DNA from: Schoenoplectus triqueter
Taxonomy: Eukaryota > Streptophyta > Magnoliopsida > Poales > Cyperaceae
NCBI GenBank assembly: GCA_964058805.1
Contig: CAXKVV010000266.1
Coordinates: forward strand, 1-33,615
DNA length: 33,615 bases
Reading direction: 5' to 3'
Numbering within the stretch: position 1 is the stretch's first letter; the number at the start of each line of letters is the position of its first letter. A model generated the notes under the pieces. The model ran no database searches. It had not been told where the DNA came from and saw nothing but the letters and a program-made list of their open reading frames with translations. Position numbers and translations under genes: made by a program. Shown in pieces: positions 9,840-20,804 of this stretch.

Positions 9840-12800
9840 TTAGCTCACATCAATAACTGCCTCATTAGTAGCACATGGACCAGTATCAACATCATTATTG
9901 TTAGTCTCATCAGTTGAAAAATCAAGCATCTTCTCCACTGATCTTATCACTGCTCTCCGTTTTGTGTCTCGTAACCTATAAGGAGGAGACAAAAATTTAC
10001 TACCATTATCCTCCCCATCCTCCAATTCATCTTCTCCTGGAGTACCACATGGCATATTAGATGCAGGCGTATTTGATGTGGGTGTACTCTCCCTTCTCCT
10101 TTTTCGAAGAATCGAGGGTGTATGTGGAAATGTCTTAGCTGCACTACGTAGAATGGAGTGAATTGTCATTATGGCTTCTTCTGGGGAGGCCTCATGCAGT
10201 GGAACTACTTCTGAGTAGAGATGAAATTGTGTAGTTCCCATGAGAGGTGGTTCATAGCATAGAGAACCTAGTGTAGCAGGGTCATCATAACAATGGTTTT
10301 CAATTTGTACATGTTTTGTTGTAACCTCTGGATCTGTACTGGTTTCAATACGTTTGGTACCATCTGAGGAGTCATTTTGATTTTCCTCCTGGTCCATGCT
10401 GTGGGATTTGCATGAGGTGGTACAGTTGAGTGCTCCAAACGGCTCAATTGGTGAGGTGACCAGTGCTTTGGGTGGAAGGAAATTGGAGGCAGGCGTGACA
10501 GAGGATATAGGATTTGAGATTGGCTTGGGGGTGTCCTGGGTGGTGAGAACCAAAGATAGTTTTGAGGATGGAGATGGCCTAGGGACGTCTTTTGCAGAAA
10601 GAGCAGCAGATGGTTTGGCAAGAGGGGTGGGAGGGAGCTCCCCAGTTTTCTCAAGTACCTCTATCCTTTTCTTTAAAGAGCTGTTCCAGTGGTTCTTTAT
10701 AGCATTGTCAGTCCTGGAATATTTAATGATAACACATTGTAAAATAACTGCAGTTATGAAATTATAGGTCGGCTTTGCACAAATTGACCTTAAAAATAAA
10801 TTTCTGTGATTAAGAATACTCATTTTCTTATAGCAGCGCACAGGTTTTCTATTTGTGATTGTATATTGTAGTAATCCTTCTCAGTAACTTGTGGTCTCTG
10901 CATTTTCCAATTGGCTAACATATACAACAATATTTTCTCACAGAACCAAAATTTGACACTTCGATAATAAGAAAGAGCAAACCTCCCAGGCATAAGCTTG
11001 GCAATTTCAGCCCATTTATTGCCGTGCAACCTATGAGCATTAATCAATTGACTCTCTTCTTCTGCAGTCCAAGCATCTTTCCTTATCTCAGGATTTAAAT
11101 GATTGTGCCATCTGAAAGTTCCAATAAAAGAAAAAAAAAATAAACATCTCATTTTTACTAACACTTCACAGTAAGTAAACAACATCATTTCCCCCCAAGA
11201 AGGCTTAACCAGAATAAAGTGAGCTTTGTACCTCTCACGGCACTGCTTTCCAATTCGTCCAGGCAATTGCTTAGCTATAACTGACCATTTTGTAGGGCCA
11301 TACTTCTCCACGAGCTCTATTATTTTTTCATCTTCCTAATGAAAAGCATGAAAAAGAAAGATCAGACAGAGGTGAATGACAACAAATTTCAGGAAACCAA
11401 AAAAGACAGAAGGATGTAAGAAACTACAATCAAGGTCAAATTTTAAATAAGAAACAAACCTCACGATTCCAAGGTCCCTTTATAAGATCGGGATTGAGAA
11501 CCTTTTGCCAGCGATGAAGGCATTGCACCTCTGTTCTGTCTGTGAAATGTGATGCTGCCGAAAAGGAAAGAAAAAGAAAAAGAAAATACATAGAATGGAC
11601 CTTTCATTAATTCAACACAACATGTGTTCTCAAGGAAAAAAATTAATTAATATCACAAAATGAATACAACTTCCAGAGGAGGTGTCATATCTAAACAATC
11701 TGCAAAACTGATTTTAGTAAGTATTCTACTTTTCTTCCAGTATGTACTTGCAGCTTTAAGTCTGAATTGCATCATAATATTTGAAGGTTAACTCAAGCTC
11801 AGCAGTACAATTTGTTTCACTTGCACAAGTGAGGGTAGCGGAATGGATTTGCATAAACTAACAAAGGAAACCAGTATATAACCGAACCAACACCAAGTAC
11901 TGAAATCAAGTTATACCAATTACCAGAATTTAACACACACAAGTGGAAGTCAGGCTCAAGTTAATAAAGCTTCAACTGTACAAGTGGAACTGTAGAAGTA
12001 ATTGAGCCTAGTTTGCACAAACTAACAACTTTAGGAACCCATATATTACTGTATATCAAATATACCTTGAGGTTTCAACTTATTACCAATTATCAGACCT
12101 AAATATCCATTCTCCAAATGACCACCTAAGTGTAAAATAAACTAAAATTGAACTTTGTCCAAAAGGGTGTACCTATTTTCTTCCAACATTTTCCCTTGTG
12201 AAATTCAACTGCTTGCCTCAAGGTTGCATCCTGGGTTAATTAATAAAAGATTAATTAGCAGTGTCACAAGACATGACCATTTACCGGAGCAGAATACACA
12301 CATACAAAATTCAATACAATAGAGTGTTAGACTAACCTCAGCAGGTGTCCATCCACCCTTAGCTCGTCTAATTGGCCCACTCGTCCTTCTATGTAAATAA
12401 GAATCAGAATTTCTAATCAATAGAGGTTGATTGGCCATCAAGACAATGCATATGCTAAATAAAAGAAGCAAGAAAATGTCATTGAACTCATTTATGAAAA
12501 AAATTCTCCTCGTTGTGTACTACAACCTAAAAATCATACATGGGATGAAGCTTTCTGATTAAAAATTGTTTTCATGAGTATAAAACGAAAATCCAATGAA
12601 AAAGAAATCTTTTGGGATTCATTCATTAGGTAAATTATAACTAAAACTAAAATGGCTAACAAATATTTCAAATTTTCAAATTTAATCAGTTATTCCATTA
12701 TCAAACATGACCAGTATCCAACAGCCTAAATAGGAGACATGGACATTATTAATTAAACAATATTACCAGCATATCACCATAAGCATGATTCAGTGCCAAA

Positions 12801-13008
12801 TCTGAAGAGGGGGGGGGGGGGGGGGGGTAATTGTAACAAAAATATGATAGAATAGAACTTGCTTGTGGGAAGGGGTCGAATTAACAGGGCTAGAAACGGC
12901 TGGAGACATCTTTGCAAATCCGTAGCTACCCTCAGATAGAGAAGAGCTCGAAGCAGCTGTTAATTGCTTGTTCTCCACGCAACTGCTCTCTAACCTCGGA
13001 GTATCCAT
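9840..13008 (-). CDS. MYB3R: MYB3R (R1R2R3-MYB) transcription factor, MYB3R3/MYB3R5-like
   Basis: Seven minus-strand coding exons join in frame: 13008-12863, 12388-12337, 12230-12173, 11554-11460, 11335-11232, 11111-10983 and 10713-9840, giving 485 residues. The three MYB repeats are complete, with all nine tryptophans: R1 W62/82/101 (KGGWTPAED), R2 W114/134/153 (KGPWNREEDEKIIELV), R3 W166/185/204 (GRTDNAIKNHWNSSLKKR). The C-terminal half holds about eleven Ser/Thr-Pro dipeptides (224-438), the conserved TPSILRKRRR (393-402), FLSPPYRLR (435-443) and KRRAVIRSVEKMLDF (446-460). Family members bind mitosis-specific activator (AACGG) elements and control G2/M genes, with the MYB3R3/5 branch acting mainly as repressors in DREAM-type complexes; CDK phosphorylation at S/T-P sites is typical. 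Length (about 500) and the short C-terminus fit MYB3R3/5 better than the long activators MYB3R1/4. All introns are GT-AG except the first coding intron, which needs GC-AG. Confidence 0.93.
12389..12862 (-). other. First coding intron of MYB3R, GC-AG type
   Basis: Exon 1 reads ...STPSHK up to CACAA/GCAAGT, and exon 2 starts after TTTACATAG with AAGGACG (K-RTSGPIRRAKGGW). Only the GC donor at 12862-12861 leaves two spare bases, matching the one spare base of exon 2. The two nearby GT positions leave zero and shift the frame. GCAAGT is the standard context of GC-AG introns. The intron also contains a 19-G homopolymer on the plus strand. Confidence 0.7.
12809..12827. repeat. Homopolymer of 19 G (C on the gene strand)
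   Basis: An uninterrupted run of G lies in MYB3R intron 1, about 35 bp downstream of the donor. It could form a G-quadruplex on the plus strand, and it is prone to length errors in sequencing and replication. Confidence 0.9.
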
Positions 13009-13022
13009 GAAAAAACACCCAC

Positions 13023-13194
13023 CTAATAATCTTTAAAAAGCTATAATTCCATGCCCCTAAACCCTACAATCAGATCCCGAACAAATTGGAAGAACAACAC
13101 GTCAAAAGAAAAAATTCTAACGGCTATCTTGAGAAAGACTAAAACAACCGCTCTAGAAAAAAAAAATGAAAGAGAAAAGAGGAACAAAACTTAC
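13023..13194 (-). other. Probable 5'UTR intron of MYB3R
   Basis: On the gene strand AAGC/GTAAGT (donor GT at 13194-13193) and TTATTAG (ending 13023), fourteen bases before the ATG, bound a 172-bp AT-rich segment. Leader introns at this place are common in plant MYB3R genes. The upstream leader exon would extend from 13195 towards about 13440. Confidence 0.55.
13116..13126 (+). promoter_or_regulatory. MSA element (perfect consensus match) in the MYB3R leader
   Basis: TCTAACGGCTA matches the mitosis-specific activator consensus YCYAACGGYYA at every position. MYB3R proteins bind this element. It lies 108 bp upstream of the start codon, inside the putative leader intron, so self-regulation is possible. 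A single 11-mer alone would be weak evidence; the upstream cluster strengthens it. Confidence 0.5.
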
Positions 13195-13446
13195 GCTTAA
13201 ACGACTGTAGATCGAGAAAGACAGAACCAAGTAGGAAAGGAGAGCGAATCAAGAATCCGGCGGCAGTCGAAAGAGACGAGATCTCGAGAAACAAACAAAT
13301 TCGGCCGATAAAGGGAGGAATTGGCAGATCAATCGCAGTTATGGCGCTAATCGGAGAAGAGAGGAATTGAAACCCTAGAATTGAAGAGAGGTTTATTTCC
13401 TCTCTTATTTGTGCCGATAGAGAAGGCGTTCAAATAACCTCCTCGC

Positions 13447-14299
13447 CCGTTGAAGGGTTGAACATAGACAGAAGAGCGTAAGATTTTTCTTTTTTCTTGT
13501 TTTATTATTTATGGTGTTTATAGTTTTTTATTTTTATTTTTATTTTTGTTTTTATTAGGGGAGAAACGAAGGCACTATGGAAAACGACACTATGACGGCG
13601 TCAAAACGGAAGGAAATATCTCATGGATCCCATTCTATTTATATCGGTTCCTATACCGGTTTAAAGTACTCTAAAAATACGACCCGACTCACGGGATTAT
13701 ATTTAGACAGACAGGACATTTGATAAGGGTTCGTGAAGGACTGACTCATCTGAGTTATCCCTATGGCCTTTGGGGAAGGGGGAAGTATTCAGTGGACCAG
13801 GTTTAATTTTTAAGTTTTTACACTGTAGTAAGTAGTAACTGCTTTTGCAAATAAACTGTCTGATTTAATGGATGATTGCTTTTAACTTTTGATTTGATTG
13901 CTCAGAATATATAATTTAAAGCTGAATTATTTTATTATTTTAATACAGTAATAGTTCTGATTAGAGGAGATTATTATCAGGAAATAATTATTCATGTTAT
14001 GTTATATTGGACACCTCTATCTGGAGTCTGGACCATCTCATCTGAGTCCATCTCCATATCTCCCATTGTTTTGGTATACAATTTAATGATGGTCTAAGTT
14101 CAGTCAACAACGCCCATTGGAAGAGATGGGAGGTGCAGAACGGTCACTAACGGCGCATCTAAATTTTGCACACGAAAAAGAAAAAGAGGTTTTTAAACCT
14201 CAAACCGTCAAACGACACTCCCCGACTTTTTGATGGCGAGGCGTTGCCAATTGTTAATCCTTTGGCGGTTTTAAGTTTTAACCCATCCGTTGGACCGTT
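13447..14299. promoter_or_regulatory. Cluster of six AACGG MSA cores upstream of MYB3R
   Basis: AACGG cores occur at 13447-13451 (minus), 13605-13609 (plus), 14139-14143 and 14149-14153 (plus, 10 bp apart), and 14287-14291 and 14295-14299 (minus, 8 bp apart). The 14295 copy reads TCCAACGGTCC, one base off consensus. TTTGGCGG at about 14261-14268 is E2F-like. The two close pairs are the notable part. The distance of up to 1.3 kb from the start codon makes function uncertain. Confidence 0.35.
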
Positions 14300-14467
14300 G
14301 GATCGGAGTCGAGGGTTTTAATGTAACGTTATGTGCTTTGTTTTGTAGAATTGTAGGGAAAGCGGTTCGTACTCGTACACTCGAAGAGAGCGACTAATTA
14401 GCTAACTTTTTAAGTGTTAACCACGGATTGATCAAGAAACTCGGCGTTGGACGAGTATTATGATGTA

Positions 14468-14937
14468 CTAGCTATATACCCGTGCGTTGCAGCAAAATTT
14501 TTTATTTAAATATTAAAATATTATAAGATAAAAAAATTCACATTTATCTAGTATTAAATTATAAATTCACCAAATTAGAGAAAAATATATAATAAAGACT
14601 ATATTTAATCTTGGATGAGATTTTTACACAATATGAGTTAATGATTCATGATTTTTATGGCAAGAAAAGTAAATTATTCTAACATATATTATCACCATTA
14701 ATTTCTTACCAAATATGCATAAGGTTGCTAAATAAAAAAACAAAAATTATGGAAATAATTGTATATGAGGGAAAGAAATGGAGAGAAAGAGAGAATCAAT
14801 GGACGCAATCACATACGTTCGATCAACCAACAATAAATATTATCCGTTTAATTGAGGGATAAAATGGGTATAATAAAAATTTACCATGACAAAAAATGGA
14901 CCCTCCAATTCTTAGATGTTTTATATAATAGTATAGA
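14468..14937 (-). mobile_element. Small non-autonomous Helitron
   Basis: Read on the minus strand the element starts TCTATACTATTATATAAAAC, with flanking A, and ends GCAACGCACGGGTATATAG followed by CTAG, with flanking T. TC at the 5' end, CTRR at the 3' end, insertion between A and T, and a GC-rich potential hairpin about 10-12 bp before the 3' end are the Helitron signature. No terminal inverted repeat or target duplication is present. The hairpin's left arm is degraded. The 470-bp length leaves no room for a Rep/helicase. Confidence 0.75.
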
Positions 14938-15149
14938 TTTTGTGTCCAATGATTTGAAGGGATTGGCTTTTCTTCAGCTCTTGCCTTTTCTGTCTCCCTT
15001 CATGTTTTAAAATGGCCATTTCTGCCTTTAGTTAAATTCAATAATATTTCCCAATCTCCAATATCAATTTGAAACTAGCAACTCTTTTATTATTTCAACA
15101 TGTTTGTTATTTTTTCATATGTAAAGAAAAATATCAGTTTTATTTATTT
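14938..15149. other. Junction between the Helitron and the copia remnant
   Basis: No feature is seen besides a T-rich patch. The copia reverse-transcriptase similarity fades below about 15150. Confidence 0.4.
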
Positions 15150-16895
15150 TATGGCACTCCCACTAGTTTTTCTGTATACACAAGATTCTTCTTCGCATCT
15201 GACGAAGTCAAACTGTTTGACTTCTTCGTCAAATCAAAGATTCTAATTTCGCGATGCTTGCTTCAATCCATAAATGGATCTGAGAAACTTGCATACCTTC
15301 CTAGCATTCTTTGGATCCTTAAAACTTGTGGGTTGTATCATATACATGTCTTCTTCCAAATTTTCATTTACGAAGGCGATTTTGACATCCATCTACCATA
15401 TTTCATAATCATGAAATTCAACAATTGTTAGGAGTATCCAAATTGACTTAAACATAGCTACGGACGAAAAAGTTTTATCATAATCTACGTCAAGAACTTA
15501 CTTGAAACCTTTCACTACTAGTCGTGCTTTATAAACAGTCATATTACCATCCATACCTATTTTTCTTTTAAAAACCCACTTGTTAGCTATGAGTTTTACC
15601 CCAACAGGTGGTGCAACCAGGTTCCAAACCGTGTTGTCATACATGGATTGTATTTCAGATCTCATGATCTCCAGCCATTTATTAGAGTTAGGTCTATCCA
15701 CTGTTTCCGCATAGGTCAGAGGATCTTCAGCATCAAATACTGAGATTTCATGCAGTCCCATGTACCTTTCAGGTGCACGGACTATCTTATGTGACATTCG
15801 TAGCACTTATTCTTCAGGCTGTCGAACTTCATCCACATCAATATGCGAATTTAGTTTTGTTTTAACTTACATTGACGCAAATGAGCTCAGGACTAGACTC
15901 TCTTCCACAACTATTTGTGGATTTGGTTCTTCCAAATGCTCATTAAAAGAAGAATCAAGTGGTGAGTTTATCTGATCAGTATCAGATATTGTATTGTGTG
16001 ATGTATCTTGAATTTCTTCAAGTATTACATTACTCCCACTACTTTCTTTTGAGAGAAACTCTTTCTCCATAAATATACCATGACGAGCAACAATTATCTT
16101 GTTCTCAGACTGGTAATAGAAGTAATATCCTTTCGTTTCCTTAGGATACCCTACAAAAAAGCATTTATCAGCTTTGGGTCCAAGTTTGTCAAACGTCGGA
16201 CGTTTGAAAAATACTTCGCAACCTCAAATTTTAAGATAAGACATATTTGGTACCTTACCAAACCATAACTCGTATAGAGTCTTTTCTACTGACTTGGATG
16301 AAACCCTATTTATTGTTAGTGCAACAGTTTCTAGTGCGTGTCCCCAAAATATTTTTGAGAGTGTGCTATTACTCATTATGAAACGAACCATGTCTAATAG
16401 AGTTAGATTCCTCCTCTTAGAAATATCGTTCAATTGCGGCGTCCTTGGAGGTGTGAGTTGTGAGACTATCTCTCATTTTTTGTAAGTACATAGTAAACTC
16501 ATAACTCAAGTATTTGCCTTCACGATCTAACCATAAGGCCTTAATATTTTTATTCGGTTGATTTTCTAATTCAGTCCTGAATTCTTTGAACTTTTCAAAG
16601 GATTCAGATTTATGTCTCATCAAGTAGATATAATCATATCTACTGTAATCATCAGTAAACGTGATAAATTAGCGATCACCATTTCTTGTATAAGTACTCA
16701 TTGGTCCGCATACATCTGTGTGTATAAGGGCTAATAAGTCACTTATCCTTTCGCCCTTCTTGGAGAAAGACACTTTGATCATTTTTCCACGTAAACAAGA
16801 TTCACACGCATTTATTGTTTCAATATTAAAATTACCAAGAAGTCCAACTTCATGTAACTTTTGATGTGTTTCTCGTGTAAAGATATCTTCTTATG
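15150..16895 (-). mobile_element. Decayed Ty1/copia retrotransposon pol fragment
   Basis: Read on the minus strand the order is copia-like. First comes a GAG-pre-integrase zinc-finger region (LHEVGLLGNFN, then CESCLRGKMIKVSF), then the integrase core (IHTDVCGP, FTDDYSRYDYIYLMRHKSE, LWLDREGKYLS, RNLTLLDMVRFIMSN, FWGHALETVALTINR). A linker (HKIVRAPERYMG) follows, then reverse transcriptase (MRSEIQSMYDNTVWNLV, NKWVFKRKIGMDG, MDVKIAFVNENLEEDMY, SIYGLKQASR). Several in-frame stops exist, for example at 16669-16671, right before FITFTDDYS, and others in the RT part. The catalytic YVDD box, RNase H, gag and both LTRs are absent, and the right edge is cut by a MITE. It is a dead internal fragment. 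Confidence 0.9.
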
Positions 16896-16910
16896 AATAT
16901 AAAATAAGGA

Positions 16911-17288
16911 AAGGGATCCCTTGACAACTATTATTTTGACAACCTCGATAACTAATTTTCAAATCAATTCAAAAAATCTTAAAAAAGAGAAGAACATTTG
17001 CAAACACATTCTTAATATATAGATTGATTGAGTTTCAAATTTATTCAATTTGAGTGTCATTTGATATTTCAACAAATATCATAAAAATGCATAATATTTG
17101 CAACGGTTCAAATTTAATGAATTTTGATGGAATATCAAATTACACACAAATTATATAAATTTTTAAATGAAGTCAATTTATACATTCACAATTTTTTTTT
17201 GTAAAAGTTTTACTATATTGTATTTTAATTTATTTAAAAATCCATTACCAGTATCATTAAACTAATAGTTGTCAAAAGATCACTACCT
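16911..17288. mobile_element. MITE, TTGACAA family copy 1
   Basis: Ends: AAGGGATCCCTTGACAACTA on the left, and on the reverse strand AGGTAGTGATCTTTTGACAA from the right. Flanks AAAATAAGGA (16901-16910) and AAATAAAGGA (17289-17298) match at 8 of 10 positions, a likely aged 9-10 bp target duplication. The centre contains GAGTGTCATTTGATATTTC and GCAACGGTTCAAATTTAA. The duplication size suggests a Mutator-type origin. It has no coding capacity, and it truncates the copia remnant. Confidence 0.65.
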
Positions 17289-17669
17289 AAATAAAGGACG
17301 CAGCCAACATAAAAATGAGATAGCAATTATCTCATATATTATAAAAAAATGATGAAGTGCTTAAACTTTAATTAGTTACTATTTTTGCACATTAAAGATC
17401 CATAAAATATATAAATATATATAGTTTAAATTATAACATACAAGAATATTGTGATCAATTCAAGCTAAAAAATTAAGTATTATATATCAAAATAACCATT
17501 GGTGGGATCAGTATGGATTGATTTGAATAGTTCAAATTAATATTTGTCCGAATTAAAAGTTTAAAAACTATCTCAGTCAAAAAAGAAAAAAAAAACGTCT
17601 TCCATAGCATTATCCCAACTATAAAAATTTTCACGACATTAAATATTCACCGCCTTGTAGACATGATTT
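17289..17669. other. AT-rich spacer between MITEs
   Basis: No gene or terminal-repeat structure is recognisable. Confidence 0.4.
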
Positions 17670-18100
17670 TAGGGTGTAAATGGATCTGGTCGGGTAGGAT
17701 TCAGTTCGGATCATCATTATTTTATTTTTATCTAATTTGAACTTAATCCATTTAAATTTGGGTCAAAAAATTTTGATCCATATCCGACCAGATTACAGGT
17801 CAACCCGATCAGACCCGTATAAAATAATTAATTATTTATTAATTATTTTTATGTAATTTTATGTAATTTTAAGTAATTAAATATTAATTAATATATAATT
17901 CGTATATATTAAAACTTTAATTAGTACTAAACCATAAAATTACTTTAAAAAATATAATTAATTGGGTCAGATCGGATTGACCCGAACCCGACCCGATTTA
18001 GGTCAAAAAAATTAAATCTATACTCAACCTATTTATCTTCAAATTATGTCGGATCGGATCGGATTAACTCGTCGGATCAAGTCAATAATTGACACTCCTA
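17670..18100. mobile_element. hAT-like MITE rich in GGGTC/GACCC motifs
   Basis: The left end TAGGGTGTAAATGGATC and, on the reverse strand, the right end TAGGAGTGTCAAT form a short terminal inverted repeat. Subterminal regions carry repeated CGGGT/ACCCG words (GGTCGGGTAGG, GACCCGAACCCG, CGGATCGGATCGG), typical of plant hAT-type MITEs. No clean 8-bp duplication is visible, so the copy is old or its edges are slightly off. Confidence 0.5.
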
Positions 18101-18749
18101 CTTTCCAATGTTAACCAATTTTAAAACATTTTTAGTAAATCAGCTCTTTTTTCTTTTAAATTCGTACATATCTTTGTTTGCGCATTATGGAACGCAGTAA
18201 TTCTATCTTTGACATGTTTATTTCAAGAAAGACAAGTTGAATATTGGATAATGTTCGCAATCATCTCAGAGATTCCATATTTTTATTTTTTGAGAGAGGC
18301 CCTGAAAATTTAATTTTGTTTGGTTTTAGAACATGATTTAAATTGATCATCTTTGAATGTAGGCGTCTCTGTCTTCGAGTTAATATTACAAAATGCGGTT
18401 TATGTTGCCACATATGTCATATGTGTCAATGTGTGTGTGCGTAGTCGTCTCTGCCTGCGACGAAGTTTGATATGCAAATATGCAATGCGCTCACGGCTCA
18501 CCATAATGGGGATGGAAATAATATGCAGTGCATATGCGGACCGCAAAGTGGGTTACACGGTCGCATAATACGGTAGATCCTTCAGATATGCAACGCAGAG
18601 ATACAAAATGCCGCAGAAAATCTAGGATGCACCCCCCCCCCCCCCCACCATTGTTATAACAAATTTGGCTCAAACTATCAAACCTTACCACGCATATGCG
18701 ACCACATTACATATATAAGCATCATTGTTCTGCATATATATTATGAGAA
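18101..18749. other. Intergenic DNA with a poly(C) tract
   Basis: No gene is seen. ATGCnnA/TGCATA words recur between 18470 and 18720 (repeated CATATGCG), suggesting a decayed repeat. TTCTGCATATATATTAT at 18728-18744 recurs at 19127-19143, across the inserted MITE. Confidence 0.4.
18632..18646. repeat. Homopolymer of 15 C
   Basis: Uninterrupted C run in non-coding DNA. Confidence 0.9.
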
Positions 18750-19102
18750 GGATCGGTTGACAATCTTAACGATGAACCTCTAAATAAATACAAAAAAAAT
18801 CTTAAAAATAAAAAAAATTATAGATGTGTTTTTCTATCTTTAGATTGATGGTCATTTAAATTTCATTATCATTTGATAGTCCATCAAAGACCATCAAATT
18901 TTCATATAATTTGCAACGGTTTTAATTTAACGATCTTTGATGGACTATCAAACGATAATGAAATTATATGAAATTTGAATGACTATCAATCTAAAGGTAG
19001 AAAAACACATCTATAAACTTTTTTTATTTTTAAGATTTTTTTATATTTATTTAGAGGTTCATTGTCAAGGTTGTCAAAATAATCCATTGTCAATGGATCC
19101 CC
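18750..19102. mobile_element. Foldback MITE, TTGACAA family copy 2
   Basis: The element is almost wholly palindromic. GATGAACCTCTAAATAAATA, then ATCTTAAAAATAAAAAAA, TAGATGTGTTTTTCTA and TTTGATAGTCCATCAAAGA on the left recur inverted on the right, with only a short centre (GCAACGGTTTTAATTTAA). The right end (GATCC, TTGTCAA, GTTGTCAAAATAATCC) matches copies 1 and 3. The left end lacks one TTTTGACAACC block present on the right. Confidence 0.7.
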
Positions 19103-20139
19103 AATCGTATATTATAGACAATATTTTTCTGCATATATATTATATGCAGCATTTTTCTCCATATATATTAAAATATACATTTAAAATTTTTACTTTGAGC
19201 ATACAACGGGCTTATGTCAATATAATTGTTTCAACATTTCCATTTCTTCATTTTGACTACTTTATGCTTTGAATTAAGTATGTTTGGATGAAATAATGGA
19301 TTGGTGGGATTTGCAGCTGATACAATGATTGGAATAATTACTAATTCAACTTTAATTAAAATAGTAGAATAATAAGATTAGTTGACTACGTTATGAAATA
19401 GTCATATATCGATCCAAATACAAAATAACAATTTAAAATATTTGCTTATCCACATTAGCACAATTCTCACCCCTATTCAAATGCACCCTAATTAAAAGTT
19501 ACAGTTTTGGTTGGATTTTACCATCTTCTTTAAATTTTATATATTTTCCTTGTGCTGTGTCAACCGAGTTGAAGTAAATGTTTCTAAGAATGTTCAGTTC
19601 ATAGTCTGAAGTCCAACACTTGATATCCTCGGTGACTATGACATGATAAATATAAAAGTATTAATAAAATTTCGTTGGTTAACTAGAACATAAATGTGTA
19701 CTTTTTGATGTTTAATTCAAATTAGAATTTTCTTACGCGATGTAAAATTAACTGCTTGTTTTTTATATTGTGTATGTATTCTGTCAATTATATATTTACT
19801 TGAATACAAATAATTTCTAAAAGACTAAAGACGTAGAGAACATATATCCGAAGGTTATTTTAGTCTGAATAGTTCAATTACATTAATATGGCAGAAATTG
19901 ATTTTAAATAAGAACAAACAAACACAACGCAATGTGGAATGCTTGTTGATTATATTTTGTGCATATTCTGCCGTCTATATAATTATTTTAACAAGAATAA
20001 TATTAAAATACATGAACGTATCTATAATAAGCAGTTTATAAGTTAATTTGAATAATTAAATATGAATAAATAATGCAAATTTTGACTAAAAGTATGAATA
20101 AATATATAAAATATACAAAACAAAAAGCTGAATCAGTAA
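19103..20139. other. AT-rich intergenic DNA, no gene seen
   Basis: It begins with TTCTGCATATATATTA-type tandem words (19127-19170). Otherwise no structure is seen. Stops are frequent in all frames. Confidence 0.45.
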
Positions 20140-20451
20140 GGCATATCTTTTTCCCAATGCTGCCTGCTATACAAACATGGTGAGACAATTGACAGTGATT
20201 CAAATGCGAGGAGAATCACCGGTTTCATTTGTAAGAGGAAATTAGTACAACATGGCTATGTTATGGTCCATGCATCCGGCTTGGAAAATGATACAGAAAG
20301 CCATGTGTTTCAATATCTGAAAAGGAGAGATGCCGATGAATTTTCACAGAGAAATACATGGATAGAAGAGATCACCAATGTCATATTTGATGATTTAAAG
20401 AGTTGGTCCATAGCCTTATTCAGATCCGTCGTGCCGTCCACTGTCCACTGA
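20140..20451 (+). CDS. Possible terminal exon or gene remnant of unknown family
   Basis: One frame is open for 103 codons after a TAA at 20137-20139, to a TGA at 20449-20451. It reads HGETIDSDSNARRITGFICK, RKLVQHGYVMVHASG, then ESHVFQYLKRRDADEF and WIEEITNVIFDDLKSWSIAL. The composition is protein-like (mixed charged and aromatic residues, amphipathic pattern) and much less AT-rich than its flanks. No neighbouring exon with matching splice sites is evident, so it may be a fragment left by rearrangement. A methionine-initiated reading would start at 20263 (62 residues). I do not recognise the family. Confidence 0.4.
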   Translation, partial: GISFSQCCLLYKHGETIDSDSNARRITGFICKRKLVQHGYVMVHASGLENDTESHVFQYLKRRDADEFSQRNTWIEEITNVIFDDLKSWSIALFRSVVPSTVH

Positions 20452-20804
20452 GTAGAAGTAAATTGTCATACAACCCTCACCTAACTAGTCTTACGACAGT
20501 GTTTTTGTATATTATTTTATTTGATTTATTTCGAAATTTTTAGTTTGGGTTTTAAAACTTGGACTTGTAGAGAAAGCATAACTCGTATGACTCATAATTA
20601 ACGAAAATTTGGAGACTAAGTCTCCATCATTGTTTTCAAAAACAAAACAAAAAAGGTTCAATGAGGATCCGTTCAGCTCTTAATTAAGATGCATCAAACC
20701 TTTGGACCATATAATCAACAGTTTCCTCTGATAACGACGATCGCCATTGACCTTTTCTTCTTCACCTGTTTGCTCAATTCCGTTCTTAAATCAAAACCCA
20801 GCTG

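Noticed and set aside
10396..10767. Plus-strand open frame of 123 codons
   Set aside because: It is antisense to MYB3R exon 7 and exists only because that exon is long and open.
14143..14468. Possible unknown gene start right of the MYB3R promoter
   Set aside because: The less AT-rich patch has stops in all frames, and no splice-compatible exon was found.
15069..15431. Plus-strand frame of 120 codons
   Set aside because: It is antisense to the copia reverse-transcriptase remnant, with biased Phe/Leu/Ile composition.
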